The position numbers were made by a program, and so were the translations under genes. Below are positions 42,613 through 50,322 of a DNA stretch of 64,000 bases, one piece after another. This DNA is from Bacillota bacterium (GTDB taxonomy: Bacteria > Bacillota > Clostridia > Lachnospirales > Lachnospiraceae), in contig JAEZZO010000042.1 in the NCBI GenBank assembly GCA_023418475.1, positions 62,001 through 126,000 of the forward strand, written 5' to 3'. The notes beneath the pieces were generated by a model. The model worked only from the letters and a program-made list of their open reading frames with translations, was not told where the DNA came from and ran no database searches. How positions within the stretch are numbered: the stretch's first letter is position 1; every line of letters starts with the position of its first letter.

Positions 42613-43950
42613 ATGGCAAAGGATATGACAAAAGGGAGTTCTGCAAAATTATTGATTGATTTTGCAGTTCCTATGATGCTTGGTAATATTTTTCAACAGT
42701 TATACAATTTGGTTGACACATTAATCGTTGGAAGATGTCTTGGAACGAAAGAGCTTGCTGCAGTAGGAGCTACAGGAAATATCATTTCCTTTATGGTATC
42801 TTTGATATTTGGACTAAGTATTGGCGCGGGTATTGTGATAGCACAATATTATGGAGCAGGTAATTTTAATAAGATGAAGAAGGCTATTGTCTCAATTGTT
42901 TATATCATCACAGCACTAACCCTGCTGATTTCTGTCGCAGGTGTTCTATTTGCTCCGGCTATTCTTCATATCCTGCAGGTTCCTAAGGAGATATTTTCGG
43001 ATGCACTGCTTTATCTAAGAATCTGCATATCACTTATTTTTGGTATGACAGTTTATAATGGAGCAGCGGCAATTTTAAGAAGTATCGGAGATTCCAGTAC
43101 CCCTTTTATTGCGGTATTAGTTTCTTCCACGATACATGTTATATTGAATTTGATATTTGTACTGGTATTTCATATGGGAGTTGCGGGAGTGGCACTGGGA
43201 ACGGTGATTTCACAGGCAATATCTGCTCTAATCTGCATAAGGCATATTGCACGCTGCCAGAGAGAGCTATCTCTGGAGAATATAGAGTGGAAACCAGATC
43301 AGGAGATGATCAGAACGATCATCCGAATAGGAGCGCCAAATGCTTTGCAGAGTTCTCTGATTGCAGTGGGGGGAATGAGTGTCCAGGGTTTGGTGAATAG
43401 CTTTGGTACGGATACCATGGCAGCCTATACTACAGTACTTCGGATTGATTCGGTCTCCATTCAGGTGGTGGTTGGTCTGGCGACTGCATTATCTGTATTT
43501 ACCGGGCAAAATATTGGCAGCGGCAATTTTGACCGAATAAAAAAGGCACTGCATCAGACACTGGCTATGATGATGGTGTCCAGTTTTTGTCTTGCACTCC
43601 TGGTGGTTATATTCCGCAGACAGCTCTTATCTCTGTTCCTTGATCCTGTAACAGCAGCAGCGTCGATTGATATTGGTTGTACCTACATGACAATTATCGG
43701 TATCGCGTATGTGATTGCTGGAGTTATGAACAGTTATCTGAATGTGATCCGAGGAGCGGGGGATGTTAATGTTGCATTGATTGCAGGCATTGCAGAAGTC
43801 TGTGGCAGAATATTTTTTGCATATTTGCTTGTCGGTAAGTTTGGTACCACTGGAATTTGGATAGCAACGCCGCTTTCCTGGGGATGCGGGTGTTTGATTC
43901 CGGTTCTTCGTTATTATACGGGAAAATGGAAGCGTATGAATTTAGTGTAG
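42613..43950 (+). CDS. MATE-family multidrug efflux transporter
   Basis: A 445-residue, 12-helix transporter of the MATE family (NorM/DinF-like), exporting drugs or metabolites with Na+ or H+. The N-terminal GNIFQQLYNLVDTLIVGRCL, LAAVGATGNI and the mid-protein GAPNALQSSLIAVGGMSVQG blocks are typical, and the two six-helix halves are recognisable. ATG 42613 is preceded by GAGGAGAAGG. It is transcribed alone and carries repeat F1 in its upstream region. Confidence 0.94.
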   Translation: MAKDMTKGSSAKLLIDFAVPMMLGNIFQQLYNLVDTLIVGRCLGTKELAAVGATGNIISFMVSLIFGLSIGAGIVIAQYYGAGNFNKMKKAIVSIVYIITALTLLISVAGVLFAPAILHILQVPKEIFSDALLYLRICISLIFGMTVYNGAAAILRSIGDSSTPFIAVLVSSTIHVILNLIFVLVFHMGVAGVALGTVISQAISALICIRHIARCQRELSLENIEWKPDQEMIRTIIRIGAPNALQSSLIAVGGMSVQGLVNSFGTDTMAAYTTVLRIDSVSIQVVVGLATALSVFTGQNIGSGNFDRIKKALHQTLAMMMVSSFCLALLVVIFRRQLLSLFLDPVTAAASIDIGCTYMTIIGIAYVIAGVMNSYLNVIRGAGDVNVALIAGIAEVCGRIFFAYLLVGKFGTTGIWIATPLSWGCGCLIPVLRYYTGKWKRMNLV

Positions 43951-44246
43951 TACCGGCGAACACAAATACTCCTTTTACCGGCTTCATAGCTTGGAATTAG
44001 GCTGAGAGCTGAACTGTAAATGGTAGAGAAATTGATTCAGATGTTACAAAATTATAGTACAGAGAAATCAGCTTGGCATTGATCAAATATAGTATAGAGA
44101 AATGTGTTTGCGTGTTGCAGCATATTTATGATGGAAAAAAATAGTTTGAGTGTTATAATGAATTCAGTATAAGAAAATGATAATTAGGAATGCTTTTTAT
44201 TACTTTTAGTCTACTCAAAAGATAGATATGATTAGGGAGGTAGTGT
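43951..44246. other. intergenic region MATE / serine hydrolase
   Basis: About 300 bp without a gene. ATAGTACAGAGAAAT and ATAGTATAGAGAAAT occur as a 37-bp-spaced direct repeat (about 44056 and 44093), and a TGTTATAATG -10-like box lies at 44151. This probably holds the promoter of the downstream gene. Confidence 0.4.
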
Positions 44247-45434
44247 ATGAATAATACGGTGAAGGAACAGGCAGAAGAATTAATGAGAGAGGCTGTTGAG
44301 CAGCAGATCGTTGCAGGGGGAAGTTTGTTAGTCATTCAAGATGAGCAGGAGGTGCTTTATCTAGAGGAAGGGTATGCAGACCGTGAGGAAGCACTTCCCA
44401 TCAGCAGAGATACAATTTATCGGATGTATTCCATGAGTAAGCCGGTTACTGCTTGTGCCGCAATGATTTTAATTCAACAGGGGAAGCTGGATTTGATGGA
44501 GCCGGTATCAAAGTATCTTCCGGGATTTAAAAATCAGATGGTGGCGGAAGAAAAGGGTCTTGTTCCGGTAGCACGTGAGGTTTTCATCAGAGATCTTCTC
44601 TCTATGACTTCGGGGTTGGTTTATGGTGATTATCCCGGACAGGCAGGTAAGGATACCTGTGCTTTATTTGAGGAGATTGATGAAAGGCTTCTGGGTGCTT
44701 CGCCTCTTGGAACGGTGGAGGCTATGAATAAACTGGGAAGCTGTGCACTTTTATTCCAGCCAGGTGCTTCGTGGGCATATGGTACGTCGGCAGATGTTAT
44801 GGGTGCCATAATCGAGGTCGCTTCCGGAATACGTTTTGGAGAATTTTTAGAAAAGGAACTTTTTAAACCACTGGGAATGATGGATACTGGATTTACGATA
44901 GCACCTGAGAAGAGGAACAGACTTGCTTATGCATATCAGACAGAGGAAGATGGTAAGTTAGCGAAGTATCTGGGGAATAATCTTGGAATTATCAATCAGA
45001 TGGATCGGGAGCCTGCTTTTGAATCCGGTGGGGCAGGACTTATGTCAACGATAGATGATTATGCAAAATTTGCAGAAATGCTTATGGCAAAGGGGACCTG
45101 TCACGGAGTACAGATACTGACTCCAAAGTCGGTAGAGTTTTTGACAAACAATCATTTGAATACGGTGAACCAGGCAGCCTTTGAAGCCTCCGGTGTTGGA
45201 GCATATGGCTATACCTATGGTAATTTCATGCGTGTTATGACAGACAGCAGAAAAGCCTATCAATTAGGCTCCGACGGTGAATACGGCTGGGATGGATGGC
45301 TTGGGACACACTTTTGCAACAGCCCGAAGGACAATATGACAATCCTGTTTATGATACAGAAAAAGGATGCAGGTTTAACCCCACTGGCATATCGGCTTCG
45401 TGATCTGATTTATTGTGCATATGGCAGGAGCTGA
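44247..45434 (+). CDS. beta-lactamase-related serine hydrolase (CubicO/class C type)
   Basis: A 395-residue serine hydrolase of the beta-lactamase/esterase fold. The catalytic SxxK is SMSK (Ser62, Lys65), and the second motif is YGTS at Tyr178. The absence of a signal peptide suggests a cytoplasmic esterase or D-aminopeptidase-like enzyme rather than a resistance beta-lactamase. ATG 44247 follows GGGAGGT. The final region has GWDGWLGTHF, replacing the KTG box. The substrate is unknown. It stands between an efflux pump and an acetyltransferase, but a shared function is not shown. Confidence 0.9.
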   Translation: MNNTVKEQAEELMREAVEQQIVAGGSLLVIQDEQEVLYLEEGYADREEALPISRDTIYRMYSMSKPVTACAAMILIQQGKLDLMEPVSKYLPGFKNQMVAEEKGLVPVAREVFIRDLLSMTSGLVYGDYPGQAGKDTCALFEEIDERLLGASPLGTVEAMNKLGSCALLFQPGASWAYGTSADVMGAIIEVASGIRFGEFLEKELFKPLGMMDTGFTIAPEKRNRLAYAYQTEEDGKLAKYLGNNLGIINQMDREPAFESGGAGLMSTIDDYAKFAEMLMAKGTCHGVQILTPKSVEFLTNNHLNTVNQAAFEASGVGAYGYTYGNFMRVMTDSRKAYQLGSDGEYGWDGWLGTHFCNSPKDNMTILFMIQKKDAGLTPLAYRLRDLIYCAYGRS

Positions 45435-45613
45435 TTGTCTGAGGATATAGAGAAAATCCTTACGGGAGCTTTTTTCAATAGAATTAACTTGACCTTATTC
45501 TCAAGCAGGGTTTCAGAAAGGTTGTTGAAAAATCAGTGTGAGAATAAGGCACTCAAATGAGATAGGATAGTAGAATACGAATAATTAATACAGTGGGAGG
45601 AATTTATTGGTTT

Positions 45614-46843
45614 ATGGAAGAGGTTACTATTTATAAAGGCACACCACAGGATCGGGAAGATATCATAGATTTTGCGAATTATGTATTCAGTCATTCTTAC
45701 CGTCCTCATGATTTTATACGCTCTGTTCCAAGACTGTATGGTGAGGGGCAGCACACGGAAGGATACCATTACCTGGTAAAAGAGAATGGGAAGATAAAAG
45801 CTATGCTTTGTGCAGAACCAAGAGTATTGCAGGTGGGAGAGTATAGCCTGAAGATGAATTATATTGGTACGGTTTCTGTACATCCCTACACAAGAAACAA
45901 AGGATATATGAAGTTAATTATGCAGCAGATGTTAAAGGAAGCGGAAGAAAACGGCTGTGTACTATCAGCACTCGGAGGCCAGAGAAATCGTTATGGTTAT
46001 TATGGATATGAGTTGGGAGGCATGAAGCTGAGCTTTTCAATCAACGATAAAAACATCCGTCATTATTGCAGGGATATGCAGAAGCTAATTACTTTTACTG
46101 AAATAAAAGAGCAGGACGAAGCTGTTCTTGACAAAGTATTTGAGCTTTGCAACCGGCAGGCGATTAAAATGTCCCGCCCTCGAAATGAGTTGTTCTGTAT
46201 GCTGCATGAATGGGATTCAACACCATATGCAGTGATGGAGAATGATATCTTCAAAGGATATCTGGTATTAGCAGATAACAATCTTCTGGAAATGCGACTG
46301 GAAGGTGAGAATTTGTTACCACAGGTACTATACAGTCTTTTTGCAGAAAAAAACCTAAATAGTATTCAGATTATGGCGGCTGATTATGAGACGGAGAGGC
46401 TTGCAGCTTTATATGATATTTCAGAAAATTACCGGATTGAAACCAGTGATAACATCAGGATATTTGATTATAGCGCCTTGCTGGAAGCTTTTCTGAAGAT
46501 GAAAGCGGAAAAGCAAGGTTTACTAGAAGGAAAAATCAACTTAGAGATTGATCGAAGATTATTCTGTCTGGAAGTATCCAATGGTAGAGTACAAATAGTA
46601 GAGAAAGAAATTGTCAAAGGGACAATAGAGAAGGAAACAATAAAAAGAGGAATTATAGAGGAAATAACAGTAGAGAAGGATACAGATTTGGAAAAGTGTC
46701 ATATTTCATTAACCGGTAAAGAAGCAGTTGCGTTTCTTACCGCTCCCCTCAGTATGAAAAGAAGGCAAGCAGAGAACCAGTATCCGTTCCTGCGAAGCTG
46801 GTTTCCACTTCCGCTTTGTATTCCAGTTATTGATGCCTGCTAA
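45614..46843 (+). CDS. Eis-like GNAT acetyltransferase
   Basis: A 409-residue protein with the Eis-type order: GNAT domain (acetyl-CoA loop TVSVHPYTRNKGYMKLI near residues 85-105), a second GNAT-like domain and a C-terminal sterol-carrier-like fold ending in PLPLCIPVIDAC. LGGQRNRYGYYGYE is typical of the group. In the C-terminal fold an extra Glu/Lys/Ile-rich stretch, EKEIVKGTIEKETIKRG, looks like a short internal duplication. GTG 45593 is in frame, but ATG 45614 after GGGAGG is preferred. Eis enzymes acetylate amines, including aminoglycosides; the true substrate is unknown. Confidence 0.88.
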   Translation: MEEVTIYKGTPQDREDIIDFANYVFSHSYRPHDFIRSVPRLYGEGQHTEGYHYLVKENGKIKAMLCAEPRVLQVGEYSLKMNYIGTVSVHPYTRNKGYMKLIMQQMLKEAEENGCVLSALGGQRNRYGYYGYELGGMKLSFSINDKNIRHYCRDMQKLITFTEIKEQDEAVLDKVFELCNRQAIKMSRPRNELFCMLHEWDSTPYAVMENDIFKGYLVLADNNLLEMRLEGENLLPQVLYSLFAEKNLNSIQIMAADYETERLAALYDISENYRIETSDNIRIFDYSALLEAFLKMKAEKQGLLEGKINLEIDRRLFCLEVSNGRVQIVEKEIVKGTIEKETIKRGIIEEITVEKDTDLEKCHISLTGKEAVAFLTAPLSMKRRQAENQYPFLRSWFPLPLCIPVIDAC

Positions 46844-46880
46844 TGTTCAGGCTATTTAACTTTCGGTCAGGCATTTTTTA
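46834..46880 (+). terminator. terminator after the acetyltransferase gene
   Basis: ATGCCTG (46834-46840, overlapping the stop region) can pair with CAGGCAT before TTTTT (46869-46880); an alternative GCCTG/CAGGC inner hairpin is nested. Confidence 0.5.
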
Positions 46881-47019
46881 TGTTACATTGGCTGATAAAA
46901 GGGGTTGAACAGATTAATCTTGTAAAGGATGATAAAACATTTAAATACAATTGCCATTTTGCATAGCGAAGCAGACATCTTAGTGTACTAAATGTATTGG
47001 GAGGTTAACCGCACTATGG

Positions 47020-47105
47020 GCGGTTCTTCCCGGTTAGTTTTTTGAAAAACGTGCAAAGTGTGAGATGCTATACCCGGAAACAGCTGCAGGCTCCTGTGCC
47101 AATTG
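47020..47105 (-). pseudogene. AraC helix-turn-helix relic
   Basis: On the minus strand the frame QEPAAVSGYSISHFARFSKN ends at TAA. It is about 80% identical over 80 bp, in DNA, to the first HTH of the araC gene at 49118-49972 (QELAAVSGYSISHFTRFFKE). It overlaps, in another frame, the last ten codons of the alpha/beta hydrolase, whose C-terminal GTGACSCFRV is therefore borrowed sequence. Confidence 0.7.
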
Positions 47106-48030
47106 CAGTTATTGCCTCAGTAAACGCTTCTGGTTGATCAAGCATCATGAAATGCCCCGCATTCTTTATGATAAGAAACTGCTTTTCGGGAGCGTTTATT
47201 CTGTCAAAATATGCTTGTGCAATTGTTCGCGGCGCTTGAAAATCTCTTTCTCCGATGATGTAATAAACCGGAATTTGGTAATTCAGTGTTTCGTCATATA
47301 AGCTATGCGAGAACATAAAGTTCCAAATGGACTTATTGTTACTCATCCCCCTGTAAATACTTACAAGATCTGAAATTCTAAAAATAGGGCTTTTGAATAG
47401 TGTTTTTATTAATAGAATAAAATCCATTCCAATCTTATATTTTCCCTGCAGCATTCTTATGCTCTGAATTTTTTTAATCATCGGTTTTTCATAATTGCTT
47501 TCGGGGTACATTCCGATTTCTTTGAGCATTTTTAGATCCTTTTTATTATCCGCCATTCTAATAAGCTGCTCTAGTTTCTCGTAACCGATTCTTTCATTCT
47601 CTATAATATTGATAACCTGTCCAGCTCCGATATAATATATAACATCATCCGGATGCCGAAGCACAAATAATGAGCCCAGCATACTTCCAAAAGAGTGCCC
47701 TAAAATTACAATTTGTTCTTTTGCATACTTAGTTTTTAGATGATTAACAACCTGTTGCATATCATCAAGCGATTCCTCTATGGAAGGATAGAGATTCTTG
47801 TTTTTAGTCAGAGTCTTTCCTGCGCCACGCTGATCCCAATAGACCACTGTGTATAAATCACATAGCCCCTTTTGAAATGCATATGAAAATGTGGATTCAG
47901 CTAATCCCGGACCACCATGAATAAACAATAAGACAGGTAATGCTGGGTTCGTACTTCTATAATGCAATAGATACTGGTCAATCCCGTTGATGCTGACATA
48001 TTCCGAAAAATAATTATTTCCTTTTTTCAT
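47068..48030 (-). CDS. alpha/beta hydrolase, proline iminopeptidase-like
   Basis: A 320-residue alpha/beta hydrolase of the prolyl-aminopeptidase-like group. The oxyanion block LFIHGGPGLAEST, YWDQRGAGKTL, the nucleophile elbow GHSFGSMLG and the final KNAGHFMMLDQP (catalytic His) are present. It begins at ATG 48030 with GGGGTAAAAG and carries leader-element copy A as its 5' untranslated region. Its last residues run into an AraC relic, so the natural C-terminus has been replaced or slightly extended. It probably acts on small amide or ester substrates. Confidence 0.9.
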   Translation of the reverse strand: MKKGNNYFSEYVSINGIDQYLLHYRSTNPALPVLLFIHGGPGLAESTFSYAFQKGLCDLYTVVYWDQRGAGKTLTKNKNLYPSIEESLDDMQQVVNHLKTKYAKEQIVILGHSFGSMLGSLFVLRHPDDVIYYIGAGQVINIIENERIGYEKLEQLIRMADNKKDLKMLKEIGMYPESNYEKPMIKKIQSIRMLQGKYKIGMDFILLIKTLFKSPIFRISDLVSIYRGMSNNKSIWNFMFSHSLYDETLNYQIPVYYIIGERDFQAPRTIAQAYFDRINAPEKQFLIIKNAGHFMMLDQPEAFTEAITAIGTGACSCFRV

Positions 48031-48190
48031 CTTTTACCCCATTTCTGCGCTGCCTTTTGCGCATCCTAAGTTTGTGTGCGTAGCAAAAACACAAACTTGC
48101 TGAGTGAAAGTAATTTTTCTTTCACTCTTTCAATCATGATGCCGTAAGCGGCATCACAAATAATTGGTGAAGATGCTTTTCTTAAAGAAT
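48031..48190 (-). repeat. leader-element family, copy A, 5' UTR of the hydrolase gene
   Basis: In minus-strand order: GCATCTTCAC; CCAATTATTTG with GATGCCG-CTTA-CGGCATC and ATTG (48131-48167); GAGTGAAAG/CTTTCACTC (48102-48127); AAGTTTGTGT/ACACAAACTT (48068-48098, 10 bp perfect); TGCGC/GCGCA (48046-48063); then GAAATGGGG and ATG 48030. Upstream at 48199-48226 is an orphan GAGGAG with the micro-ORF MKRI. Confidence 0.75.
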
Positions 48191-48307
48191 TTATCTTTTT
48201 AAATTCTTTTCATACTTTATCTCCTCTATAAGCAAGGGTAGTGCTTGCCTATATATGAGAAAGTATACCGTTATAGCCTGCATCGCTATTATCTTACTGC
48301 AAACATG

Positions 48308-48871
48308 TCAGCTACGAGCTGCTATCACCATTTCCTTTGTAGTTTGCGTCATCATTGCCAGCACTTCTTCATCCGAAAATTCTGCTCTGTTAACGGCTAT
48401 CATAGTAGTAATGCCGTGTAAAAGCAAATATCCTCTGAGAAATATATCTTGACAAACTTTTTCATCTAAAGAAAGCATTTCCTTTAATTTTTGAGACATT
48501 TTTTTGTTTGCCGCATACTTAAATTTCGAAGCTAGTCCCTTCATATCCTCGAAGTAATTGGAGAGATAGATCAATTTAAACAAATTAGGCTCTTCTCTTG
48601 CCAGATGTACAACCCACAGGGTCGTTTTATTCATAAAATCCGGTTCATTCTCATAAGTTAGAATTTGCTCTGTACCATTTGAACAGGCATATTCAAAAAC
48701 TCCTTTACGTAGTTCCTCCATTGTTGGGAATTGACTGAATATGGGTTGCGTAGAACAACCTATCATTTTGGCTACATTTCGTGAATTGACCGCTTCGATA
48801 CCACGCTCACGCACAAGCGTGTATGCAGCCTCCAAAATCATTTTTTTTGTTATTCTTTGTTTTGTGGGCAT
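48308..48871 (-). CDS. TetR-family transcriptional regulator
   Basis: A 187-residue TetR-type repressor. The N-terminal HTH (TKKMILEAAYTLVRERGIEA, then NSRNVAKMIGCSTQPIFSQF) is clear, followed by an all-helical ligand domain. An upstream in-frame ATG exists, but ATG 48871 after AGGAG is preferred. Its own promoter is buried in a 54-bp palindrome at 48885-48938, indicating tight autorepression. The hydrolase gene downstream on the same strand, after 277 bp and the leader element, is a likely co-regulated target. Confidence 0.92.
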   Translation of the reverse strand: MPTKQRITKKMILEAAYTLVRERGIEAVNSRNVAKMIGCSTQPIFSQFPTMEELRKGVFEYACSNGTEQILTYENEPDFMNKTTLWVVHLAREEPNLFKLIYLSNYFEDMKGLASKFKYAANKKMSQKLKEMLSLDEKVCQDIFLRGYLLLHGITTMIAVNRAEFSDEEVLAMMTQTTKEMVIAARS

Positions 48872-48884
48872 TAAAATTCTCCTT

Positions 48885-48945
48885 ATAAAATACCACATGA
48901 TATAATATTAATTGATATTATATCATGTGGTATTTTATGAGTCAA
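48885..48945 (-). promoter_or_regulatory. tetR promoter inside a 54-bp near-perfect palindrome
   Basis: On the minus strand TTGACT (48940-48945), 17 bp, TATAAT (48917-48922) form a consensus promoter. The palindrome has 24-bp perfect arms (48885-48908 and 48915-48938) around TAATTG. The arms contain ATACCACATGATATAATAT. It is far longer than a usual TetR operator and covers spacer, -10 and start region. Confidence 0.85.
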
Positions 48946-49117
48946 GAATAAGCTACATTTTCGAAAGATGTGCTTGTTTCAATGTTTTATAGAAAAATTA
49001 GTGAAGCTTCTATAGGAAGAACTTCCTGGTAAATATTTACATATTATCATAATTAAAGATCGATAATATTTCTATTATGGATTAATAAAAAAATATCCAT
49101 AGATAGGAAATTAATTT

Positions 49118-49972
49118 TCAACTTCTGAAAATTTGTTCGGATTTTCTCTTATATTGATACGGTGTGCAATTCATATATTTCTTAAAGGTTTTAATAAAAT
49201 ATCCCACATTGTCAAAGCCGCATTCCAGAGAAACTTCAAGCACACTGAGTCCGGTGTGCTTCAGCAAATCACAGGAAGAATAGATTCTCTGGCGGATAAT
49301 ATATTCGACCGGTGTTTTTCCTGTCAGTTCTTTGAAAAAACGTGTAAAGTGTGAGATACTATAGCCGGAAACAGCTGCTAGCTCCTGTATTGTAAGGGAG
49401 GAACGGTAATTCATATGGATATAGCGAATTACCTTCTCCAGCTTTTGTGTCAGCTTTTTATTTTCAACATAATCCTCTTCCCGAAAGAAGCCATATTCAA
49501 AAATGCAGGAAAATATAGAGTAGAGGCAGGACTTAATTTTAAGCTCATATGCAAATGCCTTTGCTTCAAAGACTAGGCAGAGAAGCTTTACCGTTTCTAT
49601 CACCTCAATTTCACGGGGTCGGGGGATAAAATGTTCCATTATGACATATTTCGTGGATAAATATTTGCTGCAGATATCCATTTCACCGGTAAGCAGGGAG
49701 GGATGAAATACAATGGCATAAAAGTCAAAAGGTACATTATCCTCCATGGTGATCGAATGGAGAGCACCGGCTTTTATATAGGCACATTCTCCTTCCTTTA
49801 ATTCAAAACTCTCTGCCCCAAGACGGATTAAGGCACTGCCGGAATTCATATAGATAAATTCACATTCCTCATGCCAATGATAGGAAGCCATTAACCCGAT
49901 CGGATGATATACCTGGATGGGAAACTCCTTTGTGCCATGAAGACTCTTTTCTTTTAATTCATAAATATTCAT
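49118..49972 (-). CDS. AraC-family regulator with cupin-type sensor domain
   Basis: A 284-residue AraC-type regulator. The cupin part has ASYHWHEECEFIYMNSGSAL and LKEGECAYIKAGALHSI; the DNA-binding domain has TIQELAAVSGYSISHFTRFF and SVLEVSLECGFDNVGYFIKT. TTG 49984 is in frame, but ATG 49972 after GGAG is preferred. It is divergent from the first GH31 gene and probably activates the GH31 pair. A fragment of a close paralogue lies at 47020-47105. Confidence 0.92.
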   Translation of the reverse strand: MNIYELKEKSLHGTKEFPIQVYHPIGLMASYHWHEECEFIYMNSGSALIRLGAESFELKEGECAYIKAGALHSITMEDNVPFDFYAIVFHPSLLTGEMDICSKYLSTKYVIMEHFIPRPREIEVIETVKLLCLVFEAKAFAYELKIKSCLYSIFSCIFEYGFFREEDYVENKKLTQKLEKVIRYIHMNYRSSLTIQELAAVSGYSISHFTRFFKELTGKTPVEYIIRQRIYSSCDLLKHTGLSVLEVSLECGFDNVGYFIKTFKKYMNCTPYQYKRKSEQIFRS

Positions 49973-50322
49973 TGAAATCTCCAATCCCCAAGTATGTGAT
50001 CATAAAATAGGTTAAGTCTGTCCTTTATCATATCGTAACTTAAATGCAAAAGCTAGAAATGATATAATAATGCAATTTTATTCTATGAATATGTTAGAAA
50101 TATAAGCTGAATAGTTGTATATTGTAATTATAGCAATGAAAGTAATAGGAAGCAAGGACTTAATAATTGGAATACGTTAAAGTTGAATAGTAACGAACTT
50201 TGGAACAGAGTTATTCCTTTCGCTTAATTTTCGCTCCGAAACATATCTTTTTGTATATTCATTTATTATAATTCTTGCGTTTGGCAAGTACCAAATAGTA
50301 TTACAAGTATGGAGGAAAAGAA
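49973..50322. promoter_or_regulatory. divergent intergenic region araC / GH31
   Basis: The 350 bp are AT-rich. A TATAAT box occurs at about 50269 in ATTTATTATAATTC, TTCGCT is repeated 11 bp apart near 50218-50235, and CTTGC/GCAAG forms a small hairpin at about 50275. No coding region is seen. Confidence 0.45.

Noticed and set aside
44247..45434. Class C beta-lactamase resistance gene
   Set aside because: SxxK is present, but there is no signal peptide and no KTG motif; a CubicO-type esterase is more likely.
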